From Ruminococcus sp. UBA4350 (GTDB taxonomy: Bacteria > Bacillota > Clostridia > Oscillospirales > Ruminococcaceae), in NCBI GenBank assembly GCA_002394125.1, contig DGSY01000004.1, positions 6,426-26,361 of the forward strand: a DNA stretch of 19,936 nucleotides. The letters are read 5' to 3'. Positions 1 to 7,350 of the stretch are shown here, one piece after another. Positions within the stretch are counted from its first letter, which is position 1. Every line of letters begins with the position of its first letter. The translations under genes were made by a program, and so were the position numbers. The notes under the pieces are model-generated. The model had not been told where the DNA came from and did no database searches. It was given only the letters and a program-made list of their open reading frames with translations.

Positions 1-18
1 GGAGCCGGGCACTGCCCG

Positions 19-47
19 GTTATAACATATTATGGAGAAAAGTGCAA
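19..47 (-). promoter_or_regulatory. Sigma-A-type promoter for a leftward gene outside the window
   Basis: Read leftward, TTGCAC (42-47) and TATAAC (19-24) are separated by 17 bases. The core ATCCATTGCACTTTT recurs upstream of two other leftward genes in this window (8041-8069 and 18465-18493). Just downstream of the presumed start, CCGGGC-act-GCCCGG (5-19) would form a small GC hairpin in the 5' leader of the unseen gene. The driven gene lies beyond position 1. Confidence 0.6.
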
Positions 48-58
48 TGGATTCAATC

Positions 59-85
59 AAATAAAATCTGCCGGCAGTGCCGCAG
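59..85 (-). terminator. Probable Rho-independent terminator of the LRR-dockerin gene
   Basis: On the minus strand, CTGCGGCACTGCCGGCAG (68-85) folds into a stem of 4+3 base pairs with one bulged G and an ACT loop. It is followed by ATTTTATTT (59-67). It lies about 110 bases after the stop of the leftward gene at 198 and directly before the promoter at 19-47. The bulge and the interrupted T-tract make it weaker than the other terminators here. Confidence 0.45.
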
Positions 86-197
86 CCATTTCCTAAAGTT
101 TTCCAAAAGCGAATGAAAGCAGAACGGGATGTAGCCAGACCGTTAATTCGGCGCGGTCAGCGCCGCAGCAGCGACAAAACTGATATGCTCAGTGAAA

Positions 198-1238
198 TTA
201 TGCCGTAGGGAAACGGCTGCCGGCACTGCCGGCCGACCAATCAGTTTCCATGCCGGACAGGATATTTTCCGTATAATAGACCAGAATATCCTGTGCATCT
301 GCGGCGGAGAGCTTCCCGTCAAGATCGGCATCGGCTGCCTGCATCGCCGCTTCGCTGAGTGATGCAGGATTGCCCGCGAGCTGATCCGTAAACGCGGTCA
401 GCGCAAGCTGCGCATCATCCGCGCCGATCGCAAAATCTCCGCTGACATCCCCGCGAATCTGTGTGCCGGTCTCCGCGAACTTCCAGCCCGCCTTCTCCGC
501 ATAGCTTTCCGCGGATGAACCCGCCGCCCCGACGATCCAGCCGTGATAATAAATGTTATATGCGCTGTCCGTGCCGTTGGAGACTGTTCCGGTGACATTG
601 CTGATGCTGCACGCCGGATTCAGAAACTGCACCGAGCGGAGCGCCCCGCAGCGTGAAAACGCCTGCGCCTGTACCTCCGTGACGCCTGCCGGCAGTGTAA
701 CATTTTTCAGCGCATCGCAGTCCGCAAAGGCGCCGTTCCCGATGACGGAAACGCTCTCCGGCAGATGCAGCTCTGCCAGCGCATCGCAGTCCTGAAAGGC
801 TCTGCCCTCGATCTCCGTGATGCCCTCGGCAATGTGCAGCTCCGTGAGCGATTTGCAGCCGCCGCAGACTCCGACCGCGATCGTATGCACGCTTGCGGGA
901 AATGTGACCGCACGGATCGTACTGCCCGCAAACGCATTCGGCAGCACCTCCTCGATGCCCTCTGCGATCACGACGGAATCAAGCGCCGCATTCCGGAATG
1001 CGCCGGATTCCACAGAGATCACCGGATAGCCGCCGATCTCCGCAGGGATCACCAGATCACGCGGCGCATCCTCCCGCAGACCCGTGATGCATACCGCTTT
1101 CCCGTAAAGGTCATGCTCATTCAGCTCGCAGATCAGCCCCGTGTCCTCCGCAGTATCGGCAGAGACAGCCGCTTCCGGACAGGCTCCGCAGAGCAGCATG
1201 GCCGCGCTGAAAATTGCCGTGACCGTTCGTTTTGTCAT
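198..1238 (-). CDS. Secreted BspA-type leucine-rich-repeat protein with C-terminal dockerin
   Basis: A 346-residue secreted protein. The start is the ATG at 1238, preceded at the right distance by AGGAGG (1246-1251) and opening a signal peptide (MTKRTVTAIFSAAMLLCGAC, then an Ala-rich cleavage zone). A longer in-frame start at 1418 would put 60 unrelated residues before the signal and lies upstream of the promoter. Residues 45-255 are LRR_5/BspA-like repeats (pattern xLxxIxIPxxVxxIGxxAFxxCxxL). Residues 261-330 form a dockerin with two calcium-loop repeats (GDVSGDFAIGADD; DADLDGKLSAAD) and a short Ser/Gly tail. Type I dockerins dock secreted proteins onto scaffoldin cohesins, so this is probably a non-catalytic cellulosome or cell-surface component; BspA-type repeats often mediate adhesion. 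It is divergent from the GH26 gene, which suggests shared control. The ligand is unknown. Confidence 0.88.
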   Translation of the reverse strand: MTKRTVTAIFSAAMLLCGACPEAAVSADTAEDTGLICELNEHDLYGKAVCITGLREDAPRDLVIPAEIGGYPVISVESGAFRNAALDSVVIAEGIEEVLPNAFAGSTIRAVTFPASVHTIAVGVCGGCKSLTELHIAEGITEIEGRAFQDCDALAELHLPESVSVIGNGAFADCDALKNVTLPAGVTEVQAQAFSRCGALRSVQFLNPACSISNVTGTVSNGTDSAYNIYYHGWIVGAAGSSAESYAEKAGWKFAETGTQIRGDVSGDFAIGADDAQLALTAFTDQLAGNPASLSEAAMQAADADLDGKLSAADAQDILVYYTENILSGMETDWSAGSAGSRFPTA

Positions 1239-1278
1239 TCCGTATACCTCCTGTTTCAGCAAATGCTGTGATATTTTC

Positions 1279-1307
1279 ATTATACTCTCTTTCGCCCCTG
1301 CCGTCAA
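1279..1307 (-). promoter_or_regulatory. Sigma-A promoter of the LRR-dockerin gene
   Basis: Read leftward, TTGACG (1302-1307), 17 bases, then TATAAT (1279-1284): five of six and six of six matches to consensus. It lies about 30 bases upstream of the RBS of the gene starting at 1238 and supports that start over the one at 1418. Confidence 0.8.
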
Positions 1308-1457
1308 TGCTTTCCTGACAGCCGGCTTTGCTCGCACGCTGCGGCTGATATACTTTTTATCAAGCCGGAGTATAAATTTGCACAGTCCATGTGACAATTT
1401 TACATCTGTCATTTTCAAACAGTGCAGAAAAGTTCAAGTTGTTTGTAAAAATCATCA

Positions 1458-1486
1458 TTGTGTTTTCCGCTTTCCGGCGCTATAAT
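1458..1486 (+). promoter_or_regulatory. Probable promoter of the GH26-CE1 gene
   Basis: TTGTGT (1458-1463), a 17-base spacer and a perfect TATAAT (1481-1486) lie about 160 bases upstream of the ATG at 1646. The -35 box matches consensus at only three positions, which would fit a promoter needing activation, but that is inference. Confidence 0.6.
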
Positions 1487-1645
1487 AAAATCAAAGATTT
1501 GTACCGGATGTAATAAAAATACAGCAATTCCGGCGCAGATTTCAGAGAAAATGCAAATGCGTATGCTTGCAGAAATGCCGGACGGGATCCGCAGCGCCCC
1601 CTTCCTGCGGATGCCGCCGGGCGATGGGAAAACAGGAGGATCAAT

Positions 1646-4162
1646 ATGAAAAATGCAAAAGCTCTGGCGGCTGTTCTGACCGGCCTGCTGGCGATGCAGT
1701 CCCTGCAAATGTGTCCTGCAAGGGCTGCCGACACCTACGAATGGGAATCCGGCGTAATCTATGACACCGGCACTGAAAAGACCGAGGTCACGGCGCTGAC
1801 CGGCGCGAGCGGCGGCAAGGCCGTCAGCCTGCTGGATGCGGGCGATTCCGTCACGCTGACCGTCAAGGCGCCGTCGGCGGGCGCATATACACTCGCGATC
1901 CGCTACAGCCAGCCCTATGACGAGACAGGCAAGATCCAGAATGTTCTGGTCAACGGCGAAAAGGCTGACACGATGTCCTGCGGCTATACCAAATCGGGCG
2001 AATTCGATACCGTCAACATCACCGCGAATCTCCATGCCGGCGAGAATAAGATCGCAGTCGAGGCCTCCTGGGGGTGGACATATCTGGATACACTGACCGT
2101 GACACCGTGGCAGGGCGGCAGCGTCACCGTCGGGGCGGCGCTCTCCAATCCGAAGGCCACGCAGAAAACACAGTCGCTCTATGCCTATCTCTGCGACACC
2201 TACGGCAAAAATGTGCTGGCCGGTCAGCAGGAATCCACATGGATGGGCAGCGAGGACTATGAATTCAACATCATCAAAAATGCAAGCGGCAAGCTGCCGG
2301 TCATCCGCGGACTGGATTACATGGGCGAGGATTTCTCCGGCTGCAACCGCCGCGCAAAGGCATGGGCGGCAAAGGGCGGCATCGTCACGATCTGCTGGCA
2401 CTGCGGCGACAATTTCAAGGGCAGCCACACCGAGGCCATGAATTCCAATCCTGACTGGTCAAAGCTGCTGACACCCGGCACGAATGAATACAAGGCGCTG
2501 ATCGCAGGCATGGACAAGGGCGCGGCGGCGCTCAAGGAATTGCAGGAGGCGGATATCCCCGTGATCTGGCGGCCGTTCCACGAATTCGACGGCGCATGGT
2601 TCTGGTGGGGCAAGGGCGGCGCAGAGAATTTCAAAAAGCTCTGGAAGCTCATGTATGACCGCTACACGAATGAATGGGGTCTCAATAATCTGATCTGGAA
2701 TCTCGGCTATTCCGGCGACGTCAAGGACGGCTGGTATCCCGGTGATGCGTATGTCGATATCGTCGGCGCGGACACCTATGTCAATCACACCGGCTCTCTG
2801 GTCTCGATGTATCAGCGGACGGCGAATGTCGCGAAAAAGCCGGTCTGCCTGCATGAAAACGGCCCGATCCCCGATCCGGAGAAGATGAAGGCCGACGGCG
2901 CAAAGTGGCTCTGGTTCATGACATGGCACACCTCGTTCATCGACAGCGATCCGATCAATACCGCAGGCTATCTGAAGCAGGTCTACAACAGTGATTATAT
3001 GCTGACGCTGGACGAGATCCCCGATGTATACCATTATGCCGTCAAGACCGCCGATCCGCAGCCGGAGGACGACAAGCCCGATGATACGCCGGTTCTGCGC
3101 GGCGATGTCAATGCAGACGGTAAAATCGACAAAGCAGATATCGGACTGCTGCGCGATCATCTTGTCACGGCAGCGGCACTGAATGAACAGCAGGCAGCAC
3201 GCGCCGATCTTGACGGAAACGGCAGAGTCGATGCGGCAGATCTCACGCTGCTGAAACGGCAGTTTGTCACGCAGAAGGAGACACCGCAGACCGATCCGGA
3301 GGATACGCCGGCGCAGAGATCCGATTATCATTTTGATGCAGCAAAGCAGTATGCGGAATATCCGAAAAGCTACGCCGCCGCGATCCCGCAGGCCGGAAAG
3401 ATCGTCAAGGAGACCTATCAGGGCATCAACGGCAGCAACACGCTGAATGTCTATCTGCCCTACGGCTATGACAGCAACAAAAAGTACAATGTTTTCTATT
3501 TCATGCACGGCATGGGCGACAGCGAAAATTCCCTCTTTTACAATGATAACGGCGAATCACAGCGCCTGCTGGACAACATGATTCAGAACGGCGATATCGA
3601 ACCGATGATCATTGTGACGCCGACCTTCAACAAGGTCAGCTCTGATACCTTCTACAATGCGGAGAATTTCTACAAGGAATTCCGCGCAAGCGTTGTTCCG
3701 TTTGTCGAGGGAAAATATCCGACCTATGCAAAATCGACCTCCGAAGCCGATCTCAAGGCATCGAGAATGCACAGAGCCTACGGCGGATTCTCAATGGGCA
3801 GCGTCTCGACATGGGCGGTCTTTGAGAACTGCGTGGATATCGTCGGCTACTTCCTGCCGATGAGCGGCGCGCATCACTGGGGCACGGGCAATGCGGATGC
3901 AGGTGCGCTGGCGAGAGCAGTCGCAAAGGCCGGGCTGAAGCCGGATGAATATTACATCATGTCCGCGACCGGCACCTCGGATTTTGCATATCCGGTACTC
4001 GGCCCGCAGATCGAGGACATGAAGAAGCAGAGCGCATTTGTTTACACCTCTGATTTCTCAAAGGGCAATTTCTGGTTTATTCTGGCAAACGGCGGCGAGC
4101 ACAGCTGGTATTATGTCCGCCAGTATCTCTATAACGGACTGCCGTTCTTCTTCCGCCGGTAA
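1646..4162 (+). CDS. Multidomain cellulosomal enzyme: CBM35-like, GH26 mannanase, internal dockerin, CE1 esterase
   Basis: An 838-residue secreted enzyme with an AGGAGG RBS at 1634-1639. Order: signal peptide (1-28); CBM35/CBM6-like beta-sandwich (about 30-155); GH26 catalytic domain (about 170-465); dockerin with two calcium loops (about 484-545: DVNADGKIDKAD and DLDGNGRVDAAD); CE1 alpha/beta-hydrolase (about 558-838). In GH26 the acid/base is Glu313 in WRPFHEFDGAWFWWG and the nucleophile Glu404 in HENGP. In CE1 the nucleophile is Ser716 in GGFSMGS, with His819 (GGEHSWYY) and probably Asp779. GH26 enzymes are mostly endo-beta-1,4-mannanases; CE1 includes acetyl and feruloyl esterases. One chain could therefore cut mannan and remove ester groups (inference). 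The dockerin lies between the catalytic modules rather than at a terminus. The gene is monocistronic and ends at a bidirectional terminator. Confidence 0.92.
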   Translation: MKNAKALAAVLTGLLAMQSLQMCPARAADTYEWESGVIYDTGTEKTEVTALTGASGGKAVSLLDAGDSVTLTVKAPSAGAYTLAIRYSQPYDETGKIQNVLVNGEKADTMSCGYTKSGEFDTVNITANLHAGENKIAVEASWGWTYLDTLTVTPWQGGSVTVGAALSNPKATQKTQSLYAYLCDTYGKNVLAGQQESTWMGSEDYEFNIIKNASGKLPVIRGLDYMGEDFSGCNRRAKAWAAKGGIVTICWHCGDNFKGSHTEAMNSNPDWSKLLTPGTNEYKALIAGMDKGAAALKELQEADIPVIWRPFHEFDGAWFWWGKGGAENFKKLWKLMYDRYTNEWGLNNLIWNLGYSGDVKDGWYPGDAYVDIVGADTYVNHTGSLVSMYQRTANVAKKPVCLHENGPIPDPEKMKADGAKWLWFMTWHTSFIDSDPINTAGYLKQVYNSDYMLTLDEIPDVYHYAVKTADPQPEDDKPDDTPVLRGDVNADGKIDKADIGLLRDHLVTAAALNEQQAARADLDGNGRVDAADLTLLKRQFVTQKETPQTDPEDTPAQRSDYHFDAAKQYAEYPKSYAAAIPQAGKIVKETYQGINGSNTLNVYLPYGYDSNKKYNVFYFMHGMGDSENSLFYNDNGESQRLLDNMIQNGDIEPMIIVTPTFNKVSSDTFYNAENFYKEFRASVVPFVEGKYPTYAKSTSEADLKASRMHRAYGGFSMGSVSTWAVFENCVDIVGYFLPMSGAHHWGTGNADAGALARAVAKAGLKPDEYYIMSATGTSDFAYPVLGPQIEDMKKQSAFVYTSDFSKGNFWFILANGGEHSWYYVRQYLYNGLPFFFRR

Positions 4163-4214
4163 TCCCTCCTGCAAAGGTGCGGAGTCCGCACCGGCATACA
4201 GAATGAAGCACAGT

Positions 4215-4259
4215 AAAAAAGCATCCCGACCGGAATCCAATCGGTCGGGATGCTTTTTT
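4215..4259. terminator. Bidirectional Rho-independent terminator
   Basis: A perfect 12-bp stem, GCATCCCGACCG (4221-4232) with CGGTCGGGATGC (4242-4253), has a 9-base loop and is flanked by six As on the left and six Ts on the right. It therefore works on both strands. It sits between the convergent ends of the GH26-CE1 gene (4162) and the HTH gene (4267). Confidence 0.93.
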
Positions 4260-4266
4260 CAGCCGG

Positions 4267-4866
4267 TCATTTCCGTGCCGGACGAATGTCCTGATACAGA
4301 AAGCCGCACTGCGTGCAGTACCAGAGCAGTCTGCCGGCGCGGTACACCGGCATCGTAAAATGAAAATCCCATTCCGGATACTGCCGGAACATCATCACGC
4401 TGCTGTCCGTCACATAGGCTGCGAAAGAAATGTAATGCTCCTTGGTCATCGGGTGGCCGGAGGTAACATACCACTCCCCGCCGATGTCCTCGACCGTCAG
4501 CATTTCTTCCGCAGAAGCCCTGCACGGTTCAAGCGCCGTGAGCCGGCTGCCGCAGCAGGTCACCGCAGCTTCGCCCGAAGCCGTGACGATATTCCCGCAG
4601 GTTCTGCATACATAAAACCGCATCCTTTCCATATTGCCGTTCTCCTGTTCATTCTGTGATATTTCGCCGGCCAGCAGCGTCCGGATATCCGTATCCAGCT
4701 CCTCTGCCAGCGCGGCGAGCAGTGAAACATCGGGGCAGCCCTTGCCGCATTCCCATTTTGAGACCGCCTTGCCGCTCACATGAATGCGCTCCGCAAGCTG
4801 CTCCTGCGTCAGTCCGCGTGCAAGCCGCAGCCGCCGGATGACCGCGCCGGTTTTGATCTGATCCAT
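4267..4866 (-). CDS. XRE-family HTH protein fused to a desulfoferrodoxin-like iron domain
   Basis: A 199-residue protein; ATG at 4866 with an AGGGAGGTG RBS. Residues 6-65 are a Cro/C1-type HTH (RRLRLARGLTQEQLAERIHV, then SGKAVSKWECGKGCPD). After a Glu/Asn-rich linker, residues 83-191 resemble desulfoferrodoxin/superoxide reductase. A desulforedoxin-type site is intact (Cys87, Cys90, Cys104, Cys105: CRTCGNIV...CC), and the family signature HPMTKEHYI is present (His138, His144). Of the enzyme's centre II ligands (four His, one Cys), the first His appears to be Met122 and the last His is Cys187 in YCTQCGFLY. The catalytic site is therefore probably altered, and a redox- or metal-sensing transcription factor is more likely than an active reductase (inference). 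It is monocistronic with its own promoter; targets are unknown. Confidence 0.82.
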   Translation of the reverse strand: MDQIKTGAVIRRLRLARGLTQEQLAERIHVSGKAVSKWECGKGCPDVSLLAALAEELDTDIRTLLAGEISQNEQENGNMERMRFYVCRTCGNIVTASGEAAVTCCGSRLTALEPCRASAEEMLTVEDIGGEWYVTSGHPMTKEHYISFAAYVTDSSVMMFRQYPEWDFHFTMPVYRAGRLLWYCTQCGFLYQDIRPARK

Positions 4867-4898
4867 TCAGGCACCTCCCTGTCCTTTGTCATGCTTTC

Positions 4899-4927
4899 AT
4901 TATACAGAAAAAACGGAGCGCGGTCAA
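4899..4927 (-). promoter_or_regulatory. Sigma-A promoter of the HTH/desulfoferrodoxin gene
   Basis: Read leftward, TTGACC (4922-4927), a 17-base spacer, then TATAAT (4899-4904), about 20 bases before the RBS of the gene starting at 4866. The -35 box lies inside the loop of the terminator at 4908-4939, so the two signals share DNA. Confidence 0.8.
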
Positions 4928-4939
4928 TCCACGCTCCGT
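4908..4939 (-). terminator. Rho-independent terminator of the deaminase-thpR-GH16 unit
   Basis: On the minus strand, ACGGAGCG (4932-4939) pairs with CGCTCCGT (4913-4920) across an 11-base loop and is followed by a run of Ts (4908-4912). It begins about seven bases after the stop of the GH16 gene. The loop contains the -35 box of the next gene. Confidence 0.85.
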
Positions 4940-4945
4940 AGATTT

Positions 4946-6829
4946 TTACATCAGCTCCCGCTTCAGCAGGGAAAGATCCGCCGCATTCAGCACAGCGTTC
5001 CCGTCGCGGTCTGCTGCCTGCGGATCCGGCAGATCTGCATCCGGCACCGTCAGCAGCCATTCCCGCAGCGCCGCGGCATCTGCTTTTTCAGCGTCCGCAG
5101 ATGCCGGAAAAAATGCCGCGCCGAGATCCTGCGCCCCGCTGCAAAGCGCCGTGAGCCGCCGCGCAGCCGTGCCGTCATAATAATACAGATCATAGCTTCC
5201 GCAGGCGGTGCTGCTGTAGATCACGCCGCTTTCCCCGACCGGACAGGCATCCGAGCAGTCATGATTCGCTGAATTGAACGGCAGCGCGGTGACATTCCCG
5301 CCGTCAAAGCACATGAGCTGATCGCAGTGATTCTCCGCGCTGTACCATTTCGTAAAATACAGCAGACCGTCCTTTGCAATCGGATAATACGCATTGACAT
5401 CCGGCTCGCTGAAAATCACCGTTTCCTCATGCGTTTGCAGATCCAGACGGCAGATCGCGCCGATCTTTCCGGCGTACCGCGTGAAATATACCGCTTTGCC
5501 GTCGCCGGAAAAGCAGGGCATCGCCTTTTCCGCGCTGTCCTCCGTCAGCGGGGTGACAGCATTTGTCTCAATGTCCAGCAGCATAAGCTGATAGGAAAAA
5601 TCATCACTGCTGCTGTCCCATTTTCCGCGCTTGAACACGATCTGCCTGCCGTCCGGCGAAAGCTTCGGGTCCTCATTGCGGAAGCCGCTGTTCTGCGTGA
5701 GATTTGTGATCCTGCCGCCGTCCGAGAGGTAAATATCCCATTCATCGGCTGCACGGTCGATCGCCATGAATGTGAACTGCTCCGGCGAACGGCCGAAGCT
5801 GCCGTTCATCGCATGAGCAAAGCCGCCGGTGATCTCTGTGACCGTCCCCGCCGGATCGCGCAGATACAGCCGGCTGTCCAGCGCCGCATAGCTGCTGTAG
5901 CTGTGCCAGAGCAGCCAGCCGCGGGGCGGTTCCGCAGCCGGCTCCGCCCAGCCGCTGTCCGGATAGGATTCATGCTGCGCCGTGTCGCCGCTCTCACGGA
6001 ACGGCGTGACTTTTACATAATCGACCATAAATGTCTCCGTATCAAAATCCGGCGTTCCCGCCCAGTTTTTCGGGAACCAGAGCCCAAGCCAGAGGCGGCT
6101 CTCATTCGTCGGGATGAAGTCATATGCGGTATAGGTCAGGACATCATCGAAATAATATTCCACACGCGGCGTTTCCGTTTTGCTGCCCGTGTGCCAGTCA
6201 AAGCGGTAGGTGTGAAAGGCGCCGTCCGCCTGATCGCCGCATCCGACGGATTTTGTCTTATAGTCCTCCTCGGTCTGCCATGTGGTGCAGAGCGCATGGC
6301 TGAGGCTGAATGCATCATTCTGATCGCGGCCGGGAAATTCGATGTCGATCTCATGATTCGTGATTCGCAGCGCATCGCCGCTGTAATCCTCCTCATATTC
6401 AAATGTCCACATTGCCGAGCAGCAGCCCAGCTCCGGCGCGATCTTTGCACGGATCTCATAGCTGCCCGATGCAAAATATTCTCTTGTCGCGATCGCCGCG
6501 CCGCAGCGCTTTCCGTCGGCACGGCGGGTGCCGTCACGGTTGATGCCGCAGACTGCGCCGTCATACTGATTGCCGTATCCGGTCAGCACGAGACAGCCGT
6601 CCCGCAGGGAGACATTCTCCGCCAGCACGCCGCCGTTATAATCGGCAGTGATACCGTTCTCCGTGACCGTTCCGCCCCAGTTTTTCTCTGCGATCAGCCA
6701 TTTTGCGGGATCGGGCGCCGCGCCGCTGAAATCGTCATAGAACACATCTGCCGCATCGCCCGCCGCCGGAGCCGGCTGCACTGTCAGCAGCATGAGCGCT
6801 GCGGTCACCGCAGATACAAGCCGCTTCAT
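4946..6829 (-). CDS. Secreted GH16 glucanase with TolB-like propeller and C-terminal half-dockerin
   Basis: A 627-residue secreted protein with a signal peptide at 1-24. Residues about 28-278 are a GH16 beta-jelly roll. The active-site strand reads HEIDIEFPG: nucleophile Glu160, Asp162, acid/base Glu164. The spacing E-x-D-x-E without the extra residue is the lichenase/xyloglucanase form, so a beta-1,3-1,4-glucanase or related activity is more likely than a laminarinase. Residues about 300-575 carry TolB/WD40-like propeller repeats (for example DPKLSPDGRQIVFKRG, MPCFSGDGKAVYFTRY). Residues about 576-627 are dockerin-like, but only the second repeat (DRDGNAVLNAADLSLLKREL) has a calcium loop; the first keeps only its helix. 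The ATG (6829) overlaps the stop of the upstream thpR frame by four bases (ATGA), so translation is coupled. Usual cellulosomal GH16 enzymes lack the propeller, whose role is unclear. Confidence 0.87.
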   Translation of the reverse strand: MKRLVSAVTAALMLLTVQPAPAAGDAADVFYDDFSGAAPDPAKWLIAEKNWGGTVTENGITADYNGGVLAENVSLRDGCLVLTGYGNQYDGAVCGINRDGTRRADGKRCGAAIATREYFASGSYEIRAKIAPELGCCSAMWTFEYEEDYSGDALRITNHEIDIEFPGRDQNDAFSLSHALCTTWQTEEDYKTKSVGCGDQADGAFHTYRFDWHTGSKTETPRVEYYFDDVLTYTAYDFIPTNESRLWLGLWFPKNWAGTPDFDTETFMVDYVKVTPFRESGDTAQHESYPDSGWAEPAAEPPRGWLLWHSYSSYAALDSRLYLRDPAGTVTEITGGFAHAMNGSFGRSPEQFTFMAIDRAADEWDIYLSDGGRITNLTQNSGFRNEDPKLSPDGRQIVFKRGKWDSSSDDFSYQLMLLDIETNAVTPLTEDSAEKAMPCFSGDGKAVYFTRYAGKIGAICRLDLQTHEETVIFSEPDVNAYYPIAKDGLLYFTKWYSAENHCDQLMCFDGGNVTALPFNSANHDCSDACPVGESGVIYSSTACGSYDLYYYDGTAARRLTALCSGAQDLGAAFFPASADAEKADAAALREWLLTVPDADLPDPQAADRDGNAVLNAADLSLLKRELM

Positions 6830-7337
6830 ACGCTGACCTCCGCGCTGCCGACCTCCAGATATCTCGCGCCGCGCCTGCCGAGGTCGGAGCGCATCAGCGA
6901 GATGCGGCGTACCGGCATGGTCTCCCGCCGCACGGCAATCTCCGCAAAGCTCTGCGGGCTGTATGCCCGCCGCAGCAGCGTGATATGCGGATTGAATTCC
7001 ATGCGTTCAAAGGGGATCTGCTGATCGGCCAGCACATGGCGCAGGCTTTTCACATACTGTGCCAGAACCGGATCGCGGTCGGCGCCCGCCCAGAGCAGAT
7101 CGCCGAAATTGCCGATATACCCGCCCAGCGTCAGTGTCATCGGCGGAACAGGCACCTTCGCCATTGTCTCCAGCACATGATCTGCGTCCGGATATTCGCC
7201 GATGAAGGTCAGCGTCATATGCAGATCCCAGTCGGAAACATAGCGTCCGGTGAACTGATGCATCCGCAGCGCGTCCTGTGCATCGGTCAGCGCGCTCCTG
7301 ACATTCTCATCCGGTAAAACGCAATAAACAGTCTCAC
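6826..7337 (-). pseudogene. thpR: 2'-5' RNA ligase / RNA 2',3'-cyclic phosphodiesterase, with an N-terminal frameshift
   Basis: The two HxT motifs of the 2H phosphoesterase family are present (HMTLTF near the N-terminus, HITLL in the second half), with the spacing of ThpR. The longest ATG-started frame (145 residues, from 7263) lacks the family's first strand. An ideal AAGGAGG RBS instead precedes a GTG at 7337 that reads V/M-R-L-F-I-A-F, the typical ThpR start. That frame then runs out of phase at a run of four Ts (plus-strand As 7316-7319). One extra T would join it to LPDENVRSALTDAQDALRMH and the rest, giving 170 residues. So the gene has lost one base in a homopolymer, by mutation or assembly error. 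It follows the deaminase by 13 bases and overlaps GH16 by four. The native role of ThpR is not well defined. Confidence 0.78.
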
Positions 7338-7350
7338 ATTATCCTCCTTA

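Larger units (their letters stand above)
1239..1645. other. Divergent intergenic region with two promoters
   Basis: This 407-base gap separates the leftward LRR-dockerin gene from the rightward GH26-CE1 gene. It holds one promoter on each strand (1279-1307 minus; 1458-1486 plus). The two -35 boxes are about 150 bases apart, enough for regulator binding in between. The rightward transcript would carry a leader of about 155 bases before its RBS; I see no recognisable riboswitch or attenuator in it. Short open frames across the gap show no domain and no RBS-supported start. Confidence 0.6.

Noticed and set aside
150..164. GGCGC-ggtca-GCGCC hairpin after the LRR gene as its terminator
   Set aside because: Short stem and no T-tract on the minus strand; the hairpin at 59-85 fits better.
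765..1271. Plus-strand frame opposite the LRR-dockerin gene
   Set aside because: Antisense to a protein with signal peptide, repeats and dockerin; no RBS.
1415..2428. A 337-codon minus-strand frame opposite the GH26 gene
   Set aside because: Composition is repetitive and Ala/Arg/Asp-rich, without motifs or RBS; the plus-strand frame has intact GH26 catalytic residues.
2459..3508. A 349-codon minus-strand frame opposite the GH26/CE1 gene
   Set aside because: Shadow of the coding strand, lacking an RBS and any domain.
5327..7024. A 565-codon plus-strand open frame opposite the GH16 and thpR genes
   Set aside because: No signal peptide, RBS or domain. It is antisense to a protein with clear GH16 and propeller motifs, and GC-rich coding DNA often leaves long antisense frames.
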